Positions 1 through 9,977 of a DNA stretch of 64,000 nt are shown one piece after another (positions within the stretch are counted from its first letter, which is position 1; each line of letters begins with the position of its first letter). Source of the stretch: Hyparrhenia diplandra (taxonomy: Eukaryota; Streptophyta; Magnoliopsida; Poales; Poaceae); assembly GCA_015847255.1 (NCBI GenBank), contig JADLZK010004543.1, positions 1,054,001-1,118,000 of the forward strand. Reading direction: 5' to 3'. The notes under the pieces are model-generated. The model saw only the letters and a list, made by a program, of their open reading frames with translations. It ran no database searches and was not told the origin of the DNA. The translations under genes and the position numbers were made by a program.

Positions 1-102
1 CCTGTTGTTGGCAGTCCCTAGTTAAACTTGAATACATGTTGTACTGATCCATGCCTAGTCACTTTCGTGTAAAAATGTTTTACAGTATCTATTTTTATTA
101 CT

Positions 103-230
103 TTTTTTTTTATGAAACTGCAGGGGCCGATGCCCCTACAGGCATTTTTTAAAGAAAAAAGAAAAGTGGTACAGAACAATAAGGCAAAAAACAAAGAAGG
201 AGGGGAGAAGAGATTAAAGAAAAATCAATA
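103..230 (-). mobile_element. Retroposon 3' fragment (poly-A tailed, minus strand)
   Basis: A poly-T run is followed by ATGAAACTGCAGGGGC, a short GGGGC/GCCCC hairpin and an A-rich stretch. The same order recurs at 44033-44357, where a 17-bp target duplication proves insertion, so this is the same retroposon family read from its tail. It ends against the CACTA terminus at 231. No coding sequence is visible and I see no target duplication here. Confidence 0.5.
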
Positions 231-562
231 CACTAGTGCAGGATCCCCTTTGATTCCGGGCTCGTTAGGGCCTTTAGTCCCGGTTTTGGAACCGGGAATA
301 CGACTTGGGGAATAGAAGTATTCGAATCGGGACTAGAGGCGGGGGGGCGGGTATTTACTTCGGTTGGGGGTACCAACCACGAGTAAAGCTCCCCTGTCGC
401 AACGGGTCGGTTGACGAGGTTTTACTCCCAGTTGGTACCTCCAACCGGGAGTGAAGATCTTTTTTTTTCAGTTCGTGTCAATTGTTTATTTTAATTCCTA
501 ATAACATTTGAACGGTGCTTATTAATTTCTAATCTATATATTACATATATACATATATTAAA

Positions 563-582
563 GCGCGCGCGCGCACGCACAC
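563..582. repeat. (GC)n/(CA)n microsatellite
   Basis: Alternating purine-pyrimidine run of about 20 bp, GC repeats passing into GCAC repeats. Confidence 0.8.
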
Positions 583-783
583 ATGGCTGGCTACAGAATA
601 TTGGATTCTGAAGCCAGGTCGCTCTGTCGCGCCCAGCTAGCCCGCCCGGTCCGACCATGTTCCTGTCCCCAGCGCACCACACGAAGCCATGCATGCATTG
701 AAGGCACGACGTTGACTCAGCTTAGCTGGAGTGCTGCCCGTACTAATTAATAATTGCCATAGCCCTAATTTATTTCCCATAAT

Positions 784-1430
784 TTAAGCTGTTTCCTTTT
801 GACATTCACACGGTCGGTTCGTTCGCACGGTTGTCGACGGCAGCGGCCTCTTGTTCCTCACCGACGGCTGCGGCAGCTTGACTGGCACGGCGACGACGGC
901 TCCTGCTTCCCCGGCGGCCACAGCTGCTGCTCCCACGTGTGCCCTCGGCTCGCGTGGATGCGCTCCGGCATCGGCGCGGATTGACCCGCACACACAGGCT
1001 CCCCGGCAGCGACGCGGACTGCCGCCCTCGGATGGGCGGCTCCGGGGCTCACCTGCGCGGCCCGAACGCCGGCGGCATCGTGATTCATGATCAGTGGCGG
1101 TGGTGTCGTTGGAGAGTGAGGCGGACATGGCGCCACGACCACCCGGAGGCGGAGCTGACGACCTCCAGGAGGTGCGACGGCCCAGTCGCGTGAGCGCCTG
1201 TGCACGGCAGAGGAGCGACTCCAGCTTCGCTGTCGCAGGGCTGCCTGTCGTGTACCGACTGCTCCCGGCAGCGGTCGGGCCTGAACCTACTGCTTCTTCC
1301 CCTGTACACTGACAGCAGCGGCGGGTCCTCCCATCCACCCATTGCTCGTGCTTCCGATTCCGACGGACAGATGGCTGAAGCAACAGATATGCAGCCTATC
1401 CATGTGAGTCTCTCCATACTAGCACCAAGC
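784..1430. other. GC-rich gene-like segment inside the CACTA element
   Basis: A sharply bounded GC-rich block in AT-rich surroundings. On the plus strand it ends near 1404 with a splice-donor-like CATGTGAGTC, followed by AT-rich intron-like sequence. Open frames exist on both strands (up to 199 codons on the minus strand), but the translations are rich in Arg, Ser, Gly and Ala and resemble no family I know. It could be a first exon captured from a host gene (as in Pack-type elements) or a former element gene. Protein function cannot be assigned. Confidence 0.3.
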
Positions 1431-1439
1431 CCGTAACAA

Positions 1440-3470
1440 ATTTATTTTGTTTAGATCTTTTTATTTGAATGAAAGAACACCTTTGTTTCAGACCCTGTAG
1501 GTTACTTTCTTGAATAAATGTTGATTAGTCATTTAGTTATTATTTTCTATTTGCTTGATTGGCCATCTTGATTTAGTTATGTCGTAGATTGAAATATTTT
1601 TTTACTTCCGATCAGTCCAGATGGAAGCAAAGAGAATTATCTGATAGTGCCCACTATATACATCGAAACAGGCAATTGTTTTCTTATTTTGTTTGTGATT
1701 CTCACTTGCTCATGCAGATATTTACTGTTTTTTTATCTTTATTCCAGATTGAAAACAATTTGGCCTTGCATAGATGCAAATGAGCTTGCGATTAGATAGG
1801 AGAGCGAATAGATATTAGGAGAGAAACATATATTATTATTTTTTTTAAAAAAGAGAAGCATAGATTCTAGTAAATCATATCAATTAACAGGCATAGATTC
1901 TCGTAAATCGTGTATCAAGTTCTCGTAAACCATATTAAATTCACAATGACAGGAAGGCATATGGATTATAGTCATTCATATTCAAGGTAGGTTCAATCTT
2001 TGAAATCATGCACTGCATTCATGCAGCCATGGCATATACATTCTCACAGTTCTTGCAGATTAAAATTGATGTATTGTAGCAGATATATTCCACACATATG
2101 GTTTGTGATTTGTCCATTGAACGAGGAATTTGGAGTTCATGTTCTACTCATGTTTTATAAAAATCAATCTTACCAAATTCCACAATCCTGGTTTGCATTC
2201 AGATTCAATAACCGATTACTTCAATCAGTGTGCATGATTTTAGCAATTTTGTTAATAGTGCCAGACCAATATTCTAAATGATACCGTATTTTAGATCCAG
2301 CACAATACATACCCCTGTGCATATATTACTTAGTTATTGTAACTTTGTCGAAAATCAGAGAAGAATTTACGATTTTTTTTGCCTGAATCAGATTCACGAA
2401 CTTAGAAAGACCATGGATTTCTTATGGTAATTTTACTAGATAAGTTAGTTAACAGGCTACGTGCATAAGTGTATTTTATTTTGCCGACACAGGAACTCTT
2501 AAGTAGCTAACATATTTCAGGTGTATTTATTAGTGTTTACCATCATTTGTTTTCTCTCTTAATCCAGCCCCCAGGTTGACAACATCAAACCCCGGATGCT
2601 ACAAATAACCTGACAGAGGAGGTCAGGTTCTAACAAGATTTTGTTCAGACTAAATATGGAAGACCGGTGATGAAAGACTGCTAGTTTTTTTACTGCACTC
2701 AGCTGGTGAAGGTTGAAATTTGATTTTTTTTCTTCCTTTTGCAGACTTGGCTCTACAACTACACAAATACTTAAGGTTCTTCGGTGACTGCACTGTCATT
2801 ATTTATATCCAAACTATTGGCTTAGTTAGTGTTTCATCCAAAGCCATGGGAGATGTTCTAAATGATGTAAAGCAACTTTTTCACTCAAATTCTGGATGTA
2901 AATAATTTTATGAGCCTCTAGCTCGATTATTTTGTTGGATGTATATTTGCCTTTGTTCTCTCTGTAGATATGTACAAGTTTTCAAACATCAACTATAGTA
3001 TACTGCAATATATTTTAATATTTGCATGGAGTATGTATTCTCGTAACTACGCTTGGGGTAGAAAAGGCATTAGATTCTAGTAAATAGTTACTATAACTAG
3101 GAAGGGCGTAGTTTCTAGTACAAAATTTGCAAGTCTAGTAATCGTAATCCTAATTAATAAAAAGCAACAGCATAGTTACTATAATCACGTTCCATAAAAA
3201 TTTCAGTAAACAAAATAAAATCTAGCATAAATGGTAATTGGCAGGTCAAAAATAGCCTAGTTACATCACGGAACATGCATGCGTTGACCTCAGTAATGAA
3301 GGAACGCGAAAATTGTCTCTCCCAGCCGGATAGTAATTGTACTAATTAGCTGTGCATGCAGACATGCAGCCTCCGTCCGCTAGCTAAAGAAACCTGGTGG
3401 CCGGCCGGGTGCATGACCGACCTAGCTACAGAATATCAAATTCTGTAGCTAGCTACAGACTATACTCTCC
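1440..3470. other. AT-rich CACTA interior, no gene seen
   Basis: Mostly AT-rich sequence with short broken open frames and no recognisable domain. The short phrase GCTACAGAATAT near 590 recurs near 3427, so the two flanks of this stretch may share repeats. Confidence 0.4.
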
Positions 3471-3471
3471 C

Positions 3472-3499
<28 letters not shown>
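3472..3499. repeat. (TA)n microsatellite
   Basis: About 14 uninterrupted TA units. Confidence 0.9.
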
Positions 3500-3502
<3 letters not shown>

Positions 3503-3565
3503 GCACACATATATATACATGTCTCGATTTTTACATATTAAGATAATACTACATGTCCCGATCAC

Positions 3566-3735
3566 CTAGGCAGAGGATCCTTTTGGCAGCCATTTGTCCT
3601 TGGGGTCGTCGTAGAACTCGCCGGAAGGCTCTAGGATCCGGGTATTAATAAACCGCAATGCACTCTTGCTTGGTTTCAAGATGCGTGTCTTTTTAGTGTT
3701 TTCTCCATTAACCTCCTCGTCTTCAATTCGAGTAA
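3566..3735 (-). pseudogene. Unidentified coding exon remnant (C-terminal)
   Basis: About 55 open codons on the minus strand end in TAG at 3566-3568. The translation is hydrophilic and protein-like, with segments FINTRILEPSGEFYDDPKD and DKWLPKGSSA at the C-terminus. Its position inside a CACTA element suggests an element-encoded protein, but I do not recognise the domain. No clear splice acceptor is visible upstream. Confidence 0.35.
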
Positions 3736-3845
3736 AATAAAAAGTATTAGTATATATAAGATATGATTAGTTATATGAATAGTACAATTTATTATTTTAG
3801 GACAGGTAGCCTACAACTTTTGTTTGCCGCATACAACAAACTCCA

Positions 3846-4154
3846 CTAAAGCAGAGAAAGAAGAACTAGGCATCGGTTAAAGCGTAACATCCTTCGTAGG
3901 GCACAAAGCAATGATCCTAAGAAAGTAATATTTTCGTCTGGCATCTCCTGAATCTCCATTGCTAAACCTTGGTCATTGTTATTTGGAATGTTTGCACCAT
4001 GGTAGGCCGCCAAAGCTTTAGCTTCTGTGTGTTGTATTTTTTGTAACAATTTCCGTGGTAGCGATGGACCTGAGCATGGCAATCCGGCCGGGTTCGATAG
4101 ATCCCTGGTACGCGCCCAACATGCACTACGTACCATGCCATGTTTCCTACACAT
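3846..4154 (-). pseudogene. Unidentified open frame, possible upstream exon
   Basis: A 102-codon minus-strand frame from ATG 4154 to a stop at 3846. The middle, with KLLQKIQHTEAKALAAYHG and QGLAMEIQEMPDENITF, has normal amino-acid composition. The N-terminus (CWARTRDLSNPAG) and the Leu/Arg-rich tail look non-coding. It lies 5' of the exon remnant at 3566-3735 on the same strand, so the two may come from one transposon gene. No family recognised. Confidence 0.25.
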
Positions 4155-4345
4155 GTAACTAAATTAAATTGATTCCTAATTTAGACTACAAATTAATGAA
4201 TTATACAATTTCAGTAAATTAAGTTAACTTCCTCATTTCTCTAATCAAAAGAAAATTACAGAAACAACTATATTTATATAAAGTGCAAAAAAACATGAAA
4301 TGAAGTATGAAAAGTAGGGGGGAGTGAAATTGCCGAACCTTTATT

Positions 4346-7338
4346 TGTAACACCCCAAATTTTGCCTCTTTTGAAAATAGAATAAAATGATTTATTTATG
4401 TATTTTTGTGTTCATGAAATGTAGGAAAATTAATATTTTTCATTAAACTAAAAATTTATCATAGGCTTAGGAACATGGTTGGAGCATTCATGCTGGTGCA
4501 TTGGATTCATTTTGTGATGATTGGTTTTTTTTGAAAGTTGAAAAGGATTTCAAATCCCTTGTGAAACTCTATTTGAAATTAATTTCAAATAAAAAGAAAA
4601 GAATTATTTTCTCCCTCTTTGTTCCCAGCTGAGCATGGCCATCGGCTGTATCCTTCCTTCCTTTACGTAGTGCAGCAGGTCCAGAAGCCCAGCATGTCTC
4701 CTATTGCGCAGGCCCAACATCGCTGCCTTGTTTCCCTCCCTCATCGTAAGAAAGCTAGACATCGTAACCAAGGCGGAAGATGACACCGACCCGGCCACGA
4801 TTACTACGCGTACCGTGCCTCTCTCCTATATAATCCAAGCCACAGCGCCAACGGCACCAAGACGTCGCCTCACCTTGCAACAGCAGCCGCAAAACCCCTA
4901 GCTATGCGCCGCCACCATCTTGACGATCTCGCCGAGTTGTTCCATCTGCTCTCGTTACCAGCTAGCGCCACCGGCTGCCTCTACAACCGGCCATCGTCTC
5001 TCTTGCTGAACTGCCGCCAACGCCGCCGTTCGACGTTTCATCTTGTCTGTAAGCAAGCCGTCAAGCTTCGCTCTGATCTCGCGCGCGGAGTCGCCGCTCC
5101 TTTCCCTTCGTAAGTTTGTTGTCAGGCTTCTTTGCCTCGTATCGAAGTCGAGGATCCTGCTCTTTTCTTTGCAATGTTCAGTTTTGCTCACGTCATCAAT
5201 GGGTTCAGGTTGTTGTCGTCCGCTTGATCGTATCCTGCAGGAAGCCATCATCGTCCCTCCGCGTTTCATGGCTTCATGCCCGGTCGTCTGAGCTTGCTTC
5301 CCGTCGTCAAAACTGCAAACGGTGAGCTGCCCATGTTCCACGTACTCTTTCTCCTCGTACTGGACCAGAACCTTAACTGTGTCGTCTATGGCCACCCTCG
5401 CCGGTGCTACTGCCTGCTAGCGCTGCCCTCTGCAGGCATGTGCGATTAACGTACGCTGCCATGCACCAGCCATGTTCCTGGCTTGATTAAATCGTTGCTA
5501 GCTACATACGACATCATGATGACACATATATGTTTTTCCTTGCCGTTTTCTACACCACATGTTAGTTGTTAGATTCATAACGCCGAGACCTGTGCAGCAA
5601 AGCTCCATCGCCGGTCATGGCCTCTATTCTAGCGCTGATCCTATTGTTAGTTTGATGACATCACCTAATCGTTTTTGTGGCCGGATTCCTTTACAAAAAC
5701 AAATCCAAAAATACACGTATACATCTGAAACACCAGAACCACATTATATGTCTTGCCATATTGCAACATCCTCTGCAGTCAAGCATGCATGTGTGCATAT
5801 GCACGCACTTCATCAGCTTTGAGCACCACGTGGGTTGAGTACATCCATGGCCCTGTTGTGCTCTTGTTAATTAGCTAGCTTGTTAGCTTGATGACACCAT
5901 CATGACATCACACTCATTTTATGGCTGTTTTTCTTTGTAAAATTAAATCATGAAATACACTCCAAATACATCCTCATGCCATCAGATTCCAATGTCCAAA
6001 ACTTTCTCAAATTTTATCCCAATTGATCCGTTCAAATTGCGTTGGATTCGTGATTTCGTAATCTTGACGTTTACGCCGCTGTTCAGTAGGTTTCTAACTT
6101 TTAAATTTCGATTTTATATTTAGCTCATTATTTTATTACTAGTAAACTTGTAAAATTCATATCTACGCCGTTTTAGCTCCGTTTTCGGTGATTTTTACGT
6201 CTGGGTGATCGTAGCAACGTGTAGATTACTTTTATAAGCTTTTCAAACTGTTTTTCCACTGTTGGTGTACTGTTCTAATTGTAGCCTTGTTTGCTATGCA
6301 TGACTGGCCCTATATGTTTGTGTGTTGCTAATTGAAATCGAGTAGACGGTGAACTTTACGTTGGTGATCAAGAAGAGGTTTGTGATCAAGAAAGGGGTTG
6401 ACTTGGAAGCTTTGGACTTGAAGGATGTCTATTTAAGGCAAGTATAGTTTTGGGATATGCTATCTTTAAACCATGATCTTATGACTTGCTTAATGTTTAT
6501 GCATTGAATGTTAAATATGAATTGTTGATAAGTGGTTCATAGGGCTTAAAGAGCTATGTTTTTATTTATGATGCTCTTAGCTCTCCATAAGGACTTATCC
6601 TTTGGCAAAATCTGGGATATACCGTTGCAAGCTGGGGGGGCTACGTGGCTCTGGCTCTAGTCGTTCAAAGGACCTTATCTATCTATGTTGGTGGTTTGTC
6701 AGAATTGGGAGAAACGGGGTTGTAGCTCTGTTGGCCACTAATATTTTTAGGTGAACCTTTGAAAGGCTTTATAATGGTTTCTTGGGTTTGGGAGTTATAA
6801 ACCCATGCTTCGGGAAAACATTAACCCGTAGTGAAAGTGTACACCTCTGCGCAGAGTTAAAAACTGATATATCAGCCGTGTTCGCGGTTATGAACGGCCT
6901 GGAAAACCGAGGGAAGGATTTACTTTCTGTTGATGATGTTTATGATATAATTGTTGTTTATACATGCTTATTAAATTGTTCATGATTTATCGTTTCTTGC
7001 TATTCATTATTTATGTTATAATGATCATGGGTTTTTGGGTAGATAATTCCTAGCTATATTTGCGGAGTTCGACATGGACTTATTCTTGCTATTCCCCACA
7101 CCTCGATGAAGTTTAGGCTTGTGATCAACCGGTCGGTCGGTCCCCACGTGGAGTCCACACTAGAAGATCGAGTGTCTTCCGCCGTCTGTTAGCCGAGGTT
7201 ATGTCTTTTATATTATGTTCGTTATATTTTAAGCATTGTGAATTGATACTACCAGTTATTTGTAGCTATATGTGAGATTTGACTTCAGGGCTCACATATG
7301 GTATACACTTGGTTTTGTTCTTAAAACCGGGTGTTACA
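4346..7338 (+). mobile_element. Solo LTR, Ty3/gypsy-like, 3.0 kb
   Basis: Starts TGTAACACCCCAAATTTTGC and ends ACCGGGTGTTACA, so the TGTAACACC/GGTGTTACA ends are inverted. It is flanked by the 5-bp duplication TTATT (4341-4345 and 7339-7343). There is no internal region or second LTR, so it is a solo LTR left by recombination. Length and end sequence match the very long LTRs of grass gypsy elements (family from memory). It interrupts the CACTA element, so it is the younger insertion. Confidence 0.85.
4827..4833 (+). promoter_or_regulatory. TATA box of the long LTR
   Basis: TATATAA sits about 480 bp into the LTR and is followed by a GC-rich leader that begins CCAAGCCACAGCGCC. This is where an LTR transcript would plausibly start. 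Inferred from sequence only. Confidence 0.45.
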
Positions 7339-7484
7339 TTATTTCCGGTTTGGTTGGGAAACCCGGAGTAAAAGGGGGTTGTGCTGTTTTTTTCGGAAGA
7401 AAATCCGTTGAAAATTCGAAGGCGGGCGGGAGTATTTATAGGAGGGAACATTATTCCCAGTTAGAGAGACTAGCGGGAGTAAAG

Positions 7485-7551
7485 GTTGAGCTTTACTCCC
7501 GGTTGGTAATACCAACCGGGAATGTATTACCAACCGGGAGTAAAGCTCAAC
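7485..7551. repeat. Perfect 28-bp foldback hairpin
   Basis: Arms 7485-7512 and 7524-7551 are perfectly complementary over 28 bp around an 11-base loop. The arms contain GCTTTACTCCCGGTTGGTAA. Flanking bases extend pairing imperfectly by about 8 bp. It is part of the right subterminal repeat region of the CACTA element. Confidence 0.9.
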
Positions 7552-7909
7552 TTTTACTCCTGGTTTGGGCCACAAGCCGGGAATAGAGGTCCTGGCCGGG
7601 GGGGCGGCGGCGCACGGCCCTTTACTCCCGGGCTGGGAACTAGAACCGGGAGTAAAGATACATTTACTCCCGAGTAAATTTCCAGCCAGGAGTAACCACC
7701 ATTTTGGCCTCGAGACTAAAAAGTTAGTTCTCAGTATTAGTGATACTTGTCAAGGAAATTAATTGTTATTCATCCATTATATATGGATTCATTTCTTAGA
7801 TATGTGCATGTGCTACGGGCATTGTCATTTTACAATAAAAACATTATTATTATTTCTTTCTTGTAAACTAATAATTTATAGCCACGTGTGTAAGTACATG
7901 CTACACTAC

Positions 7910-8180
7910 TATAAATAAAATGGTAGGTAAACACAAAGAAGCTATGACTTGTTCAAGTAGACCGCGAATAGTATGGTAGTCGATTCATCTGAAGAGAGAG
8001 TTGTCTCCATAGATTGAGTTGGTTGGGATCAGGAAATCTGTGAACGTTCCTCATTAGTAAGAGAGGAGGTAAAGGGGAAGAATCTAAGTACCTCTTTTCA
8101 ATGTAGGAGGATGCTATGATCGATAGTGGTATTTGATTCACAAAGTATTGTGTAGTGGAAGAGGATTAGTAATATATAAC
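7910..8180 (+). ncRNA. Decayed PHAS-like unit (family A)
   Basis: TATAAATA at 7910-7917 is followed by GAAGCTATGACTTGTT, the phrase that follows the TATA box in several other family-A units (near 17567, 28858, 29828). The expected miR2118 site (about 8014-8035, GTTGGTTGGGATCAGGAAA) has lost bases in the middle. A second partial copy starts near 8045 and resembles 25960 onward (GGATGCTATGAT). Probably no longer a target. Confidence 0.35.
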
Positions 8181-8790
8181 GCCAAATTGAGGACGCTAGT
8201 GATTCTGTTGCACGCATCGATGGCCGGTTTTGGATGATGTGATCTGGCCTAGGGACACCCGCCTAGGCAGCTCAATTCAGCCCCAGGCGCTATAATTCGA
8301 CGGCCTGGGTGAGCTTTTCCTGGGCCAGGCAAGACTCTCAGTCTTCAAAGCAATCAGACCTGGAAGGACTGGCAAACTACTTCTGTTGTCGTGGCATTGA
8401 GAGACTAGCTCCTTTAAACAAGTTCTTTTTTTCTAGAACTACAAGTTCACTGTTATGCACCTTACTCACAATCGATTCTGATTTCAGGAATAAAACTAAA
8501 CATGTTTTTTTTCCTTCTTCTGGGTCCAAGAGGCTGTTTGGTTCAGAACCTGGGGAAGGTAATGACAATGTAATCCATTCCCGGCGTTACTTGTTCCATG
8601 GGAACAGCTGAAGCTCCATCTGTTTGGTTCCCTTTATGAATGCTTTTGATTTCCATTATAAGTGCTTGGTTGACAACAGACAGAGAACTGCATTGATCAA
8701 TGCTCAAGGCTAGAGATTAACGTATCGTAGAGCACACAGACCTCACCGGTGCTGATGTCCTTGACTGAGCCTACCTACTGTCCCTAAAAC

Positions 8791-9075
8791 TTGCTGACCT
8801 CGTGTTACGGCCTCAGAGGCCAGCCGAACGGCTGCAGCCACGTCCCAACACGAGCATTGATCAGTGGCTCTGTGTTGGACATCGTCAGAAGCTCTGTCCC
8901 GCGGGGTCCAGTAGTGTGCAACTGCAATACCATGGGTGCCTTGAGTGGCTGGACGAGGAATAGCCCCGGCGCCCGTGTGTTACACGTCAGCTTCGGCAGC
9001 CTCGCCAGCATGTCTGTTACCGAGCTTGTGGAAACACTAGCACCAGTATGTGTCCTCTCCTTGCTTCTCTTGGGC
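8791..9075 (+). pseudogene. UDP-glycosyltransferase pseudogene fragment
   Basis: Translation in two adjacent frames gives CLEWLDEE, then after a frameshift SPGARVLHVSFGSLASMS and VTELVETLA. This is the family-1 plant UGT motif in which C(L)xWLD precedes the VVYVSFGS strand, just before the UDP-sugar binding PSPG box. The upstream part (MLTSCYGLRGQPNGCSHV onward) is only weakly UGT-like. The PSPG box and C-terminus are missing, and a stop separates the two frames. It is a dead fragment of a small-molecule glucosyltransferase gene. Confidence 0.6.
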
Positions 9076-9412
9076 CAAACCATGCACTGATCTGTAAACC
9101 ACGTACTGCACTGTCCAGACATCTGGCTTCTTTCAGAGCAGCAGAGAGCAGCAGAGAACAGCATTGCCCACATTGACCGTGAAATAGCCACGGCCCAATG
9201 CATTGCAATTACTAGTGATCCCGACGCCTCCTGTCCCTACTAGCAGCAAACTTGTGGACAAACTCGTGTTCACCCTGCATGCCTCCATGTGTTCCTTGTT
9301 CATCTCATGAAGTCTGGCACATATCTCATACCACATATTTGTAGGCTCACAAGTAAATGTCGGGATGTGGTGCGGTTAGTTAGCAGCAGACTCAGTGAAG
9401 CATTTATAAAGC
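9040..9412 (-). ncRNA. PHAS-like unit, family D, minus strand
   Basis: A minus-strand TATA-like TTTATAAATG (about 9403-9412) lies about 165 bp upstream of a miR2118-like site at 9218-9239, which matches 17 of 22 positions of the recalled complement. The preceding bases (AGTTTGCTGCTAGTAGG) match the family-D sites at 16701 and 18550, so this is a third, inverted member. If cut, the first phased siRNA would begin at 9227 and run leftward. The 3' limit is a guess. Confidence 0.5.
9218..9239 (-). promoter_or_regulatory. Candidate miR2118 target site (17/22)
   Basis: The minus strand reads TAGGGACAGGAGGCGTCGGG plus AT. Pairing is strong across the microRNA 5' half. Family-D context is conserved immediately upstream. 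Confidence 0.5.
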
Positions 9413-9419
9413 GAATGGC

Positions 9420-9977
9420 ACGTCCTACATTGGATTTCTGATGGTATATAAAAACTAAATCTTTCAATTCCATCCCAAAGAAAAAATAAAGATATGGGAA
9501 AAGAAAGGAATGTCTGCAAACTTTTGAATAAGACAAGTGGTCAAACTTGGGGTTGAAAAAGTCAAACGAACTAAAATTTGGAACGGATTTAGTATTATAT
9601 TAGCATGCCATGCTATGGTGTGGAGTAGAAGCTCTACCATCCATCCATACGACCATGAGTGATGAATTACATTAATTGCCTTTGCACATTTTTCATTGGC
9701 ATTTAACCTTGTTTTTGCACATTTTGTTCATTCATTGGTCATCATCACATAATGGAGAAGGAAAGAAGGCAAGGAAGGCATCACCTTTCACAATCACAAT
9801 TTCTACTTACTGTATACCTACCTTCCAATTCAAGGAAGATGCCTTTTTTTTTGTTTGCGTAACAAAAGCAAAGGAGAAAAAAAAATCAAGAATAGGAGAG
9901 AAAAAAATAGAAAAAAAGGAAACTTCGAAAAAAAGGAAAATAGGGGCTATTGGCTGGTACTAGCTAGTTTTCATGTA
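9420..9977. other. No gene seen
   Basis: Low-complexity AT-rich DNA with A-rich runs near 9880-9945. The 95-codon frame here is Lys-rich because of poly-A tracts and is not credible. Confidence 0.5.

Larger units (their letters stand above)
231..7742. mobile_element. CACTA (En/Spm-type) DNA transposon, interrupted
   Basis: The left end reads CACTAGTGCAGG and the right end ...CAGTATTAGTG (inverse CACTAATACTG). Both are bordered by the 3-bp duplication ATA (228-230 and 7743-7745), as expected for CACTA elements. Both ends carry subterminal repeats of the type ACCGGGAGTAAAG in both orientations. The interior contains a GC-rich gene-like patch (784-1430), minus-strand coding remnants (3566-4154) and a younger 3.0-kb solo LTR (4346-7338). 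I see no transposase catalytic region, so it is probably non-autonomous. The terminal inverted repeat beyond CACTA is weak. An alternative is two unrelated CACTA ends; a 3-bp match has about a 1/64 chance of being accidental. Confidence 0.55.
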
